NCBI GenBank assembly: GCA_964420995.1
Contig: CAYQUX010000009.1
Coordinates: 1 to 64,000, forward strand
Origin: Leptolinea sp964420995
GTDB lineage: Bacteria; Chloroflexota; Anaerolineae; Anaerolineales; Anaerolineaceae
Direction: 5' to 3'
DNA: 64,000 nt
The notes under the pieces were generated by a model. That model was given only the letters and a program-made list of their open reading frames with translations, did no database searches and was not told the origin of the DNA. Position numbers and translations under genes: made by a program. Positions 31,297 through 38,533 of the stretch are shown piece by piece. Every line of letters begins with the position of its first letter. The first letter of the stretch is position 1.

Positions 31297-32667
31297 TCAA
31301 GTCAGCAGCGTTTTTAATTCGGCAAAAATGGGGTTTTCAAGGTCTCTGGCGGTCAGCCGCGATAGCACCGGGGTGGCTGTTTCCAGCGCTTCCTGCCGCC
31401 TTCCCAATTTGAACAGGGAAAGCGCCAGAATGGCAATGCTGATCGGTTCGGGGTCGCCCTGCGCGGCGGCGAGCAGGCAGGTTTTTTCCGTCTGGGCGTA
31501 ATCGCCGATGGCAAAGAAGTAATCGGTCATGGCGTGCAACACATATAGCGACTGTGGGGCCAGCCGCCAGGCCTGCGCGATGGCATTCCACGCGTTGTTA
31601 AAATCTTTCATTTGCAGGCACATACTGGCAAAATTTGTATAGCGGATGGGATCAAACGGGCATTTTTTGATCTGGCCTGCGAGGAATTCACGGGCTTCAC
31701 TGACCCGGCCTTCGTCGATCAGCTTCGTCCCGATGCCCATCTCTTTCTTGAATTCCACCACTTCAGGGCGGGGGATCACCTCGGTCACCTCAAGGGGAGG
31801 AAAGTCAGGGCAGGGAACTTTTTCCGCCGCTTGGTGAAGTTTTTCCACCAGGTGTGAATCATTTTTATTGAATAGTTTTTCCCAACCGGTGTCTGATTGA
31901 GGCCCATCCGATAGGATTTTTTTTATTAGATCAAAAATTCGCCTGTCTTCGACAGTAGAATAGGTTTGAATCTGCGTCCAACGGGTGTCTGCATAGGTGA
32001 TACCTGCGCCGCCGCCGCGTTTCATCTTCTCCTCCCACTCCTGCCGGGAACGGGTGAAGTAATGGTTGAGCTGGATGGTTTCGATATGGCAGGGAAAATC
32101 CTGCGAATCCACCCGGTAGCCTTGCTCATTCACACAGAAGCATCCTTCTTTGAATAAAAAGGAATGCGGCGAAAGTGGGTATATCACCTTATTGGGTTGC
32201 ACAATCATCTTGACCATGCGATTCCGGGAATACCGGTTGGGGGTTCGTCTGGGGTAGCCGGCAATCTGTCCGCCAGCCGGGCGTTTGACATTTCCATTGC
32301 TGCCGAAGAACAGGGAGCTTACGGCAAATCCGGCGAAAGCTTCATAAGGTTTCAGAAAATCCGGAAGGGATGTCCCGGCGACCGGAACGAGAAATTCATC
32401 CGTGTCGATGAATCCGATCCACTTCGATCGGGTTCCAAAGGTCTGGATGCAATGATCATAGGCGTGGATCTGCATGGCACGCCCTTTGATGGTATGCACA
32501 CTGACCCGGCCGGAATCGATATAACCGCGCAGCGTTTCGGCCAGAGGTGTCGCGCTTTCATTATCATAGATCCAAAAGTGTTCCACCCCGAGCAGGATGT
32601 GATAATCCAGCCATTCCTGCAGGTAACTGTTTTCATCTTTAGCGATCAGGCAGAGGGTCAGGTACAT
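31297..32667 (-). CDS. GT92/DUF23-like glycosyltransferase with C-terminal TPRs
   Basis: 456 aa on the minus strand. The N-terminal domain (about 1-270) has the family pattern CLIAKDENSYLQEWLDYHIL, GVEHFWIYDNES, WIGFIDTDEFLVP (metal-binding DxD-like) and IQLNHYFTRSRQEWEEK. A C-terminal TPR-like region (about 335-456) follows. It is the only minus-strand gene in the supercluster and lies directly upstream of the divergent flagellin gene, with 302 bp between them. This makes flagellin glycosylation the natural guess. The donor sugar is unknown. Confidence 0.8.
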   Translation of the reverse strand: MYLTLCLIAKDENSYLQEWLDYHILLGVEHFWIYDNESATPLAETLRGYIDSGRVSVHTIKGRAMQIHAYDHCIQTFGTRSKWIGFIDTDEFLVPVAGTSLPDFLKPYEAFAGFAVSSLFFGSNGNVKRPAGGQIAGYPRRTPNRYSRNRMVKMIVQPNKVIYPLSPHSFLFKEGCFCVNEQGYRVDSQDFPCHIETIQLNHYFTRSRQEWEEKMKRGGGAGITYADTRWTQIQTYSTVEDRRIFDLIKKILSDGPQSDTGWEKLFNKNDSHLVEKLHQAAEKVPCPDFPPLEVTEVIPRPEVVEFKKEMGIGTKLIDEGRVSEAREFLAGQIKKCPFDPIRYTNFASMCLQMKDFNNAWNAIAQAWRLAPQSLYVLHAMTDYFFAIGDYAQTEKTCLLAAAQGDPEPISIAILALSLFKLGRRQEALETATPVLSRLTARDLENPIFAELKTLLT

Positions 32668-32755
32668 GGGTTAATTGTAGTACAGGAAAACCGCCCGGGT
32701 ATTTTACTGGCACTAAAACATTTACGCGGAATTTATTCCCGCAGGAAATAAATCC

Positions 32756-32782
32756 TTCAGTTTCCGGAGCGGTTGACGATAA
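32756..32782 (+). promoter_or_regulatory. Sigma-28-like promoter for flagellin
   Basis: TTCA (32756-32759), 15-nt spacer, GACGATAA (32775-32782). The -10 matches 7 of 8 positions of GCCGATAA; the -35 matches only half of TAAA. Transcription from here would give a leader of about 180 nt before the flagellin ATG. Confidence 0.55.
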
Positions 32783-32873
32783 TCTTATGTAGATGATCAA
32801 AAGGAAATATCAAGGAGGCGTTATTCCAAAATAAACTCCCGTGATCTTTTGAAAAAACGCGGAACGGTTATCA

Positions 32874-32911
32874 GGGTTCCAGGCCGGCCGCAGGAAATAA
32901 AAACGGAACCC
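32874..32911 (+). other. Long leader stem-loop in the flagellin leader
   Basis: GGGTTCC (32874-32880) pairs with GGAACCC (32905-32911) across 24 nt. It lies in the 180-nt leader, upstream of the GGA hairpin at 32927-32941. Confidence 0.4.
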
Positions 32912-32926
32912 ATATTCCCAAAAGCT

Positions 32927-32941
32927 GGGGGAAGGACCCCC
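32927..32941 (+). promoter_or_regulatory. Predicted CsrA site in the flagellin leader
   Basis: GGGGG (32927-32931) and CCCCC (32937-32941) close a 5-nt loop AAGGA, with GGA at 32934-32936. A second GGA (32959-32961) is part of the ribosome binding site ATGGAGG, 7 nt before the start codon. The spacing of two GGA sites, the upstream one in a hairpin, resembles the CsrA-controlled hag leader of Bacillus. Confidence 0.6.
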
Positions 32942-32969
32942 CGGCGAACATCAAACATGGAGGTTTGAA

Positions 32970-34244
32970 ATGGCTAATCAAGATGTAACTCGTATTGCTT
33001 CAAATATCGGCGCTTTGAATTCATTGTGGGCTCTCCAGACTGTTAACAACAAGCTGGGTGTTGCCCAAACCCGTCTGTCAACCGGCAAGCGCATCAACTC
33101 AGCCGCGGATGATCCCGCTGGTTTGACCATTGCCACCAAGTTGAACTCCCGCAGTGAAGGCCTGAAAGTCGCCCTGAGCAACATTGGCGATGCAAAGAAC
33201 TTACTGGCCGTTGCGGAAGCCGGCGTCAGCCGCATCACCGATATCATCGTTCAGATGAAAAACAAAGCCAGCCAGGCGGCTTCTGATACCATGGGCGCCA
33301 ATGAGCGTCTGGCCATCAAGAAACAGTTGAACGCCTACGCCGAACAGATCGATGATATTGTCAAACAGACCGCCTGGAACGGCAACAACCTGATCAACGG
33401 GAAGTATGAAGAGCTTGCATTGTCCTTCCAGACAGGTGCGGATTCTGAGGATGTGACCAATGTCAATGGTTTGATTGACCTGTCTGCTACCACAGGTAAC
33501 AGCATCGAAGGTACTCCTGCCAAAGACAGCCTGAGAATTGCCTTGAAAACCGGAACATCTGATGCCGTAGTGGCTACCGCCAATAATGGTATCGGCTTGA
33601 CCGATGCTGACGCAGATGCAGGGCTCAACGGCAACCTTTCTGTATTGTCATCAGGTTCTTACACTGTGCGTATCACCATGGTGTCTGATGCAGATGATAC
33701 AATTGAATTGCTGGACGCCTCCGGTAATGCCATGCTGATCTCCGAGCAGGCGGATGGTGGTGGCAATGTCACCAAAGCGGCTGTTCTGAGCCTGAATGCG
33801 GCTACAACCTATAACTTCGGCAATGGAATGTCCATCGACTTTGCTGCATTAGGTACCGCAGAAGATACCTTTGAAAGTACAGTCAATTTCACTGCAGCAG
33901 GCGAATACGAAGTCATGACCGATGGTGATGGCAGCAATGGCGGAAACACACTGGTTACAGCAGCTGATTACCGCGAACTGATGTCATATCTGGAAGACAA
34001 ACTGGATACGGTTAACGGCGTTATGGCCACCATCGGCGCCTTCACCGGCCGCTTGGAATTCAAGGAAGACCAGGTATCCGCTGCCCAGATCAACGTGGAA
34101 GCGTCTTACAACCGGATCATGAACGCCAATATGGCGGAAGAACAGGTGAACTCGAGCAAGTTCCAGATCCTGCAGCAGACGGCCATTGCCATGCTGGCTC
34201 AGGCGAACCAGGCTCCCGCTTCCCTCCTGACCCTCTTCCAATAA
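32970..34244 (+). CDS. fliC: Flagellin
   Basis: 424 aa. The conserved N-terminal D0/D1 region (about 1-165) has SNIGALNSLWALQTVNNKL, LSTGKRINSAADDPAGLTIA and GANERLAIKKQLNAYAEQIDDI. The C-terminal D0/D1 region (about 335-424) has FTGRLEFKEDQVSAAQINVE, SYNRIMNANMAEEQVNSSKF and ends AMLAQANQAPASLLTLFQ. The middle (about 165-335) is a variable, Asp/Thr/Gly-rich domain that would be exposed on the filament and could be glycosylated. It is the only flagellin in the window. Expression is likely under sigma-28 and, by its leader, CsrA. Confidence 0.97.
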   Translation: MANQDVTRIASNIGALNSLWALQTVNNKLGVAQTRLSTGKRINSAADDPAGLTIATKLNSRSEGLKVALSNIGDAKNLLAVAEAGVSRITDIIVQMKNKASQAASDTMGANERLAIKKQLNAYAEQIDDIVKQTAWNGNNLINGKYEELALSFQTGADSEDVTNVNGLIDLSATTGNSIEGTPAKDSLRIALKTGTSDAVVATANNGIGLTDADADAGLNGNLSVLSSGSYTVRITMVSDADDTIELLDASGNAMLISEQADGGGNVTKAAVLSLNAATTYNFGNGMSIDFAALGTAEDTFESTVNFTAAGEYEVMTDGDGSNGGNTLVTAADYRELMSYLEDKLDTVNGVMATIGAFTGRLEFKEDQVSAAQINVEASYNRIMNANMAEEQVNSSKFQILQQTAIAMLAQANQAPASLLTLFQ

Positions 34245-34287
34245 TCCATTGAACGCAGTATCCTTACTTCAGTAATGTGAACCCCAT

Positions 34288-34315
34288 GGGGGGAGCCGGT
34301 CAACCGGCTCCCCCC
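34288..34315. terminator. GC-rich perfect hairpin after flagellin
   Basis: GGGGGGAGCCGG (34288-34299) and CCGGCTCCCCCC (34304-34315) form a 12-bp stem with a TCAA loop, 43 nt past the flagellin stop. No T tract follows, so it may terminate poorly and instead protect the abundant flagellin mRNA while allowing some readthrough into fliD. Confidence 0.6.
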
Positions 34316-34333
34316 GAAACGCAATCAAGTGAC

Positions 34334-34346
34334 CGCCGCGGAGGCG
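34334..34346 (+). promoter_or_regulatory. Predicted CsrA-type hairpin at the fliD ribosome binding site
   Basis: CGCC (34334-34337) and GGCG (34343-34346) flank the loop GCGGA, so GGA is in the loop and part of the GGAGG ribosome binding site, 4 nt before the ATG at 34350. The stem is only 4 bp. Confidence 0.4.
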
Positions 34347-34349
34347 AAA

Positions 34350-36077
34350 ATGGCAACTTCCATATCTTCAAAATCCGGCATTGAGAACCTCGATTCGTAT
34401 TACCAGAATCTCATTAACTACACCCTTACGCAGGAAAAACAACCGCTAAACCGTTTGACCACGCAAAAAGATACCATCACGGTCAAAAAAGCGGCCTATA
34501 CGGATTTAAAAACAAAATTTGATTCCCTACAAACGGCCATCAACAAACTCCGCAGTTCACAGACAACGTATGGACTGGAACCGGGCCGTTCGGTCACGGT
34601 TTCACCATTAACTACCAGCACTACCGTGGCCACCGCCACGGTCAGTTCCTCGGCTTCCGCCGGCACATACCGGTTGTCGGTGACATCACTGGCAACCGCT
34701 CACGAAGTACGTTCCACCCGCCAGACTTATTCCAACCAGGCACTGGGGCTGACGGGTTCATTTGTCATCGGTGGTGCAGAGCAGCGCAGCGCCACCGTCA
34801 CCAATCCTCTGGCTGATACCATCGCATCGATCAACGCAGATGGGTCCACCACCGTGATCTCCGGTCAAAAGGAATTGGGTACCGGGTCATATTATGTGGA
34901 AACCCGCAATGACGCCACGGATGGCTGGCAATTCCGCATTGTTGACGCGGAAGGCACAGCCCAGAGCATTCAGGATGGGTCCTCCGGCGAATTCACCTCC
35001 GGCTGGCAGAGCATTCCAACCGGCGGCGGGCAGTATGATACCGGCCGCGGTTTGACCGTCAATTTTGGCGCCGATTCCAATCTTTATACAGCGGCCAATA
35101 TGGGTAGCGGTGCCTTCAAGCTTGCCTATACGGCCAAAGGTGCCACCATCAATGTGACCAGTGACATGAGCCTGGTGGATATAAAGTCAGAGATCAATGA
35201 CGCCACCTATGGTTCCGGAAACGAAGTGAATGCTTCCATCGTTGACAACTATCTGGTCCTGAAAAATGAATCCACGGGTCTCAATCATGTCATGGAGGCG
35301 ACCGACACGTCCGGCGGAGTTTTGACAACACTCGGCGTCATGACTGGCGGTGTGTTGAATACCAAAGTCACACCAAAAGACGCCAGCTTCTCCATAAATG
35401 ATATGGCAATGACCCGCAGTTCAAATACAGGGTTGACCAATGTCGTTGACGGCATGACCATCAACCTGGCTTCCGACGCCGAAGGCAAGAGTGCGGATCT
35501 GGTTGTCAAGAGCGATACCGCCACATCATTGGCGGCTATCAACTCATTCCTCTCCGCCTTCAACGACCTGACCAAATACGTGCGTACCAACACAGCTACC
35601 AAGAAGAATGAAGACAATACGTACACCCGGGGTTCCCTGGCCGGTGAATATGGCGTCCGCTATGTAGGCAATGAAATGATCGCCCTGATGAGCCAGGATT
35701 ACACCAACACGGGTATTTATAAAAATCTGTCTGAAATTGGCATCTCTGTAAATACCGATCTGAGCGCCACAATTTCAGACTCATCCGCCCTGGCCACCGC
35801 GCTCAACACGCATTTCGAGGATGTTGCCAGCCTGCTGGATGCTGCCATGGAAGCCATGGCCGGAAAAGTGGATACCTACGCGGGAACCAACGGCTACGTT
35901 AATTCCAGCATCACAAGTGCTGATAGCATGATCACCAGTCTGACCAGCCGGATCACCTCGATGAACGAACGCCTGTCGCGGCGTGAGGAATCGCTGGTGA
36001 AGTATTACGCAGATTACCAGGCACAGATGGAAACATTCATGAACCAGTCCAAGATCAATTCGGCCTGGTATGGATAA
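34350..36077 (+). CDS. fliD: Filament cap protein FliD (HAP2)
   Basis: 575 aa from the ATG at 34350, chosen for the GGAGG upstream; a GTG at 34329 would extend it by 7 residues. N-terminal MATSISSKSGIENLDSYYQNLINYTL, then EKQPLNRLTTQKDTITVKKAAYTDLKTKFDSL; the C-terminal FliD domain has LASDAEGKSADLVVKSDTA and DSMITSLTSRITSMNERLSRRE, with the final coiled coil YYADYQAQMETFMNQSK. It caps the growing filament and promotes flagellin folding. Confidence 0.95.
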   Translation: MATSISSKSGIENLDSYYQNLINYTLTQEKQPLNRLTTQKDTITVKKAAYTDLKTKFDSLQTAINKLRSSQTTYGLEPGRSVTVSPLTTSTTVATATVSSSASAGTYRLSVTSLATAHEVRSTRQTYSNQALGLTGSFVIGGAEQRSATVTNPLADTIASINADGSTTVISGQKELGTGSYYVETRNDATDGWQFRIVDAEGTAQSIQDGSSGEFTSGWQSIPTGGGQYDTGRGLTVNFGADSNLYTAANMGSGAFKLAYTAKGATINVTSDMSLVDIKSEINDATYGSGNEVNASIVDNYLVLKNESTGLNHVMEATDTSGGVLTTLGVMTGGVLNTKVTPKDASFSINDMAMTRSSNTGLTNVVDGMTINLASDAEGKSADLVVKSDTATSLAAINSFLSAFNDLTKYVRTNTATKKNEDNTYTRGSLAGEYGVRYVGNEMIALMSQDYTNTGIYKNLSEIGISVNTDLSATISDSSALATALNTHFEDVASLLDAAMEAMAGKVDTYAGTNGYVNSSITSADSMITSLTSRITSMNERLSRREESLVKYYADYQAQMETFMNQSKINSAWYG

Positions 36078-36102
36078 GAATGTCCAAGAAGTTATGCAGT
36101 AC

Positions 36103-36127
36103 CGTCCCTGACAAGGATGTCGGGACG
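36103..36127 (+). promoter_or_regulatory. Predicted CsrA site in the first flaG leader
   Basis: CGTCCC-(T)-GACA (36103-36113) pairs with TGTC-GGGACG (36118-36127), leaving loop AGGA. The segment ACAAGGATGT (36111-36120) matches the last ten positions of the CsrA SELEX consensus (ACARGGAUGU). GGA recurs at 36131, 36137 and 36141 up to the ribosome binding site before the ATG at 36147. Confidence 0.65.
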
Positions 36128-36146
36128 ATAGGAAAAGGAAGGAGCC

Positions 36147-36437
36147 ATGTCTGATCCTACAATTTCCTCCCTTGGCCGGGCAGCGGTTGAACTGACCGGC
36201 AGCCTTAATTCTCCGAAGCAGGAGAAGAAGCCGGTCGCGGCGTCGAGCCAGCCGGTGAAACCCAGTCCGGCTGCGAGCGCGTACGCTCAAACCCGGTTGC
36301 AATTCCAGGTGGACGCAAAAACCAACGATGTCGTCATTCTGATAAGGGACAAGGAATCTGACAAAGTCCTCAGAACCATCCCCTCTGAAGCCATAAAGAA
36401 TATCCCACCGGGTCAGATCCTGCAAAAGTCAGGTTAA
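36147..36437 (+). CDS. flaG: FlaG-family protein, first of three paralogues
   Basis: 96 aa. The N-terminal 50 residues are low in complexity; the C-terminal FlaG core is TRLQFQVDAKTNDVVILIRDKESDKVLRTIP followed by EAIKNIPPGQIL. FlaG proteins influence filament length and are found beside fliD and fliS. The next two genes are paralogues: the core TNDV-I-I-DKE-DKV-RTIP-EAIK-IP-GQ is shared with the second copy. GGAAGGAG precedes the ATG. A strong stem-loop follows 4 nt after the stop. Confidence 0.88.
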   Translation: MSDPTISSLGRAAVELTGSLNSPKQEKKPVAASSQPVKPSPAASAYAQTRLQFQVDAKTNDVVILIRDKESDKVLRTIPSEAIKNIPPGQILQKSG

Positions 36438-36441
36438 GGCG

Positions 36442-36475
36442 GTAAGAGGCTGTCACCGAAGAGACAGCCTCTTAC
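36442..36475. terminator. 13-bp perfect hairpin after flaG1
   Basis: GTAAGAGGCTGTC (36442-36454) pairs with GACAGCCTCTTAC (36463-36475) around an 8-nt loop. Only TTAAT follows, so its terminator strength is uncertain, but it separates flaG1 from the sigma-28 promoter of flaG2. Confidence 0.65.
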
Positions 36476-36510
36476 TTAATAAATACGAAAAACGAATTAA
36501 TAAAAAACCC

Positions 36511-36537
36511 TAAAGTTTTTTCAACTCCTGCCGATAA
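36511..36537 (+). promoter_or_regulatory. Perfect sigma-28 promoter for the second flaG
   Basis: TAAAGTTT (36511-36518), 11 nt, GCCGATAA (36530-36537): identical to the sigma-28 consensus at all 16 positions, like the one before flgM. Transcription should start near 36544. Confidence 0.9.
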
Positions 36538-36563
36538 GAACAACAGAAGTTAGATTAGCAGAA

Positions 36564-36588
36564 TACACCAACCAGGAAGGTTGGTGTA
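36564..36588 (+). promoter_or_regulatory. Predicted CsrA site in the second flaG leader
   Basis: TACACCAACC (36564-36573) and GGTTGGTGTA (36579-36588) form a perfect 10-bp stem with loop AGGAA, so GGA (36575-36577) is displayed. It lies about 20 nt after the predicted transcription start. A second small GGC-AGGAT-GCC hairpin (36613-36623) abuts the ATG at 36624. Confidence 0.65.
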
Positions 36589-36623
36589 CCCGAAGTAAGA
36601 TCGGGGCAGAAAGGCAGGATGCC

Positions 36624-36914
36624 ATGTCAAATTCAATTGCAAATCCGGTTGGTCGCGCGGGAATGGAGTTGATCGGTTCGATGAATCGGGCCGAACAGAA
36701 ACCGAAATCCGCGGTGAAACAGCAGGAAGCGAGAAGTGCTTACGCGACAAATGTCGCCGGCAGCGGAACCCGCCTGCAATTTCGTGTGGATGATAAAACC
36801 AACGACGTGACCATTATGATCATGGATAAAGAGACTGACAAGGTTATCCGCACCATTCCGCCTGAAGCAATCAAAGATATCCCCACCGGTCAATTGATGG
36901 AATATTCCACCTGA
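36624..36914 (+). CDS. FlaG-family protein, second of three paralogues
   Basis: 96 aa. C-terminal core TRLQFRVDDKTNDVTIMIMD, KETDKVIRTIPPEAIKDIP, very close to the first copy; the N-terminus starts MSNSIANPVGRAGMELIGS, resembling GRAAVELTGS of the first copy. It is a stand-alone transcription unit: a perfect sigma-28 promoter before it and a strong terminator after it. Likely a tandem duplication of flaG with its own control. Confidence 0.88.
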   Translation: MSNSIANPVGRAGMELIGSMNRAEQKPKSAVKQQEARSAYATNVAGSGTRLQFRVDDKTNDVTIMIMDKETDKVIRTIPPEAIKDIPTGQLMEYST

Positions 36915-36938
36915 CCTGGGAAAAATAGACAAATCATA

Positions 36939-36967
36939 CAGAGCCTCTTTTTGAGGCTCTGTTTTTT
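36939..36967 (+). terminator. Rho-independent terminator after the second flaG
   Basis: CAGAGCCTC (36939-36947), loop of five T, GAGGCTCTG (36953-36961), then six T. A textbook intrinsic terminator. Confidence 0.9.
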
Positions 36968-36997
36968 ATTTACCTGTTTTTACCCGCTCTTAACTCA

Positions 36998-37024
36998 ATA
37001 TCTTCTGATATCAACCGATCATAG
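36998..37024 (+). promoter_or_regulatory. Weak sigma-28-like site before the third flaG
   Basis: TCAA, 15-nt spacer, ACCGATCA (ending near 37021). The -10 matches 6 of 8 positions of GCCGATAA and the -35 is poor. Since a terminator lies just upstream, some promoter is needed in this gap. Confidence 0.3.
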
Positions 37025-37032
37025 AAATAGTA

Positions 37033-37050
37033 CTGGTCATGGAGGACCGG
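37033..37050 (+). promoter_or_regulatory. Predicted CsrA site in the third flaG leader
   Basis: CTGGTC (37033-37038) and GACCGG (37045-37050) pair (one G-U wobble) around the hexaloop ATGGAG, displaying GGA at 37041-37043. Further GGA copies at 37091 and 37095 overlap the ribosome binding site before the ATG at 37102. Confidence 0.5.
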
Positions 37051-37101
37051 GCTGGAAATGGCAGAAGAACACCTCTGTCAGTGGTTGAAAGGAAGGATCC
37101 T

Positions 37102-37386
37102 ATGTTTGATATCTCTGTTAATCCCGTTGGCAGTACCGGTGGCGAAACTCCTGTCGGGCCGCAGGCTCACCAGGACGTGCACCGGAAAGCGGCTGAACCT
37201 GAAAAATCACCCGTCCCAATGTACACATTTCCCGGTAATACCCGACTTGTCTACAAAGTCAGCCAGAAAGATCACGAGATCGTGGTGATGGTTGTGGATG
37301 AAGCCTCTTCCGAGGTGATCCGCACCGTTCCCGGTGATGCGTACAAGGATATTCCATCGGGTGGCCTGATCGAGAAAAACGCCTGA
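37102..37386 (+). CDS. FlaG-family protein, divergent third paralogue
   Basis: 94 aa from the ATG at 37102, which has GGAAGGA upstream; an earlier start at 37039 would run through the GGA hairpin. C-terminal core NTRLVYKVSQKDHEIVVMVVDEASSEVIRTVP followed by DAYKDIPSGGLIEK: the same fold as the two upstream copies but with many substitutions. The N-terminus MFDISVNPVGSTGG recalls the other copies. Presumably also a filament-length factor. Confidence 0.82.
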   Translation: MFDISVNPVGSTGGETPVGPQAHQDVHRKAAEPEKSPVPMYTFPGNTRLVYKVSQKDHEIVVMVVDEASSEVIRTVPGDAYKDIPSGGLIEKNA

Positions 37387-37417
37387 TCTTCTTTACGGCA
37401 TTTTTACGGTTTGAAGG

Positions 37418-37444
37418 TTCAGAGATTTCATACTCTGCCGAATA
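37418..37444 (+). promoter_or_regulatory. Sigma-28-like site before fliS
   Basis: TTCA (37418-37421), 15 nt, GCCGAATA (37437-37444). The -35 is the same TTCA variant as before flagellin; the -10 matches 6 of 8 positions. Confidence 0.35.
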
Positions 37445-37487
37445 TAGATTTTGTAACAGTAGTTTTGATCGAGGAGGAAGCAATACC

Positions 37488-37847
37488 ATGTACAGTCACA
37501 GCCAGATCTATCGGAAACAAGAAGTTTTGACAGCCACACCCCTTCATCTGGTCATTATGGCTTATGATCTGGCAATCCGGTCATGCGATAAGAAAGACAT
37601 GGAAACCGCGCTCAAAGCCGTCAGCGCTTTGCGGGACGCCCTGGATTACAACTACGCCGAAATTGCCGGAAGCCTCCTTTCCCTTTATAACTGGTGCCTC
37701 GATTGCATTCGCAAACAGCAATACGATCAGGCAAAACAAACCCTTGTTGAGTTACGGGAAGCCTGGGTAACCATCGAGAAACAGATGAATTCCCCGAAAT
37801 CTCAGCAGGTACCTGCCGGAGTTACACTGGCTGCCCGCTCAGCCTGA
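37488..37847 (+). CDS. fliS: Flagellin chaperone FliS
   Basis: 119 aa, four-helix bundle. It begins YRKQEVLTATPLHLVIMAYDLAIRS, the FliS signature, and continues with AGSLLSLYNWCLDCI and YDQAKQTLVELREAWVTIEKQ. It keeps flagellin soluble before export and delivers it to FlhA. GAGGAGGA precedes the ATG. It closes the filament block fliC-fliD-flaG-fliS. Confidence 0.94.
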   Translation: MYSHSQIYRKQEVLTATPLHLVIMAYDLAIRSCDKKDMETALKAVSALRDALDYNYAEIAGSLLSLYNWCLDCIRKQQYDQAKQTLVELREAWVTIEKQMNSPKSQQVPAGVTLAARSA

Positions 37848-38057
37848 TGAAATAACGGAACAAACTTTGTAATCCAATCTATTCGCTCTGGGAACAACCG
37901 TCAGTGGGGGCAATCTGGCGGGGTTTCCGATTCTATTCACGTGTTTTTTACACATCATTCATTTCACTTTTACTGCCGTCAAAGGGGCAGAATGTTAATC
38001 TATTTTCAGAGCGAAAGAACGGTTTTCCGTTTGATCTATTAATTACCGGAGCGAATT
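37848..38057 (+). other. Intergenic region before the hook-basal body operon
   Basis: 210 bp between fliS and flgC. No good sigma-28 site is present (TCCGATTC and GCCGTCAA near 37925-37985 lack a -35). A short CTGCC/GGGCAG inverted repeat lies near 37974-37991. A promoter for the 13-kb flgC operon is expected here but I cannot place it. Confidence 0.35.
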
Positions 38058-38510
38058 ATGAGTTTTTGGAGCAGTCTAAAGATCAGTTCATCTGCGCTTT
38101 TCGCGCAGCGCCTCCGTCTGGACACAATCTCAAACAATGTGGCCAACGCGGAAACCACAAAGACTGAAAACGGCGAGCCTTATCAGCGTAAAGATGTGGT
38201 TTTCACCGCCAACAACAAAGTTCCCTTCCTGGCCAACCTGATGTTGACCAACCGCAGTATCGGTGAGAAAGCCTTGAATCTGCAGGGTGTGAAAGTGGCG
38301 GAAATAAAAACCGACACCACCCCCGGCGAGTCCGTTTATGACCCCACCCATGTGGATGCAGACGAAAATGGTTATGTCACCTACCCGAATGTTAACCTGG
38401 CGATCGAAATGACCAATATGTTGTCGGCAACCCGGTCCTATGAAGCCAATCTTTCCATGGTTGAAGCCGCCAAGACAATGGCCAATAAGGCCATTGAAAT
38501 CGGCCGTTGA
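38058..38510 (+). CDS. flgC: Proximal rod protein FlgC
   Basis: 150 aa. The signature RLRLDTISNNVANAETTKTENGEPYQRKDVVF is present in pieces (N-terminal rod motif and the FlgC-specific PYQRK), with ADENGYVTYPNVNLAIEMTNML and MVEAAKTMANKAIEIGR at the C-terminus. The normal partner flgB is not adjacent: it lies 6.8 kb downstream after fliJ and the transglycosylase. CGGAG precedes the ATG. Confidence 0.95.
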   Translation: MSFWSSLKISSSALFAQRLRLDTISNNVANAETTKTENGEPYQRKDVVFTANNKVPFLANLMLTNRSIGEKALNLQGVKVAEIKTDTTPGESVYDPTHVDADENGYVTYPNVNLAIEMTNMLSATRSYEANLSMVEAAKTMANKAIEIGR

Positions 38511-38533
38511 TCTTTCGGGTGGATTAACAGGAG

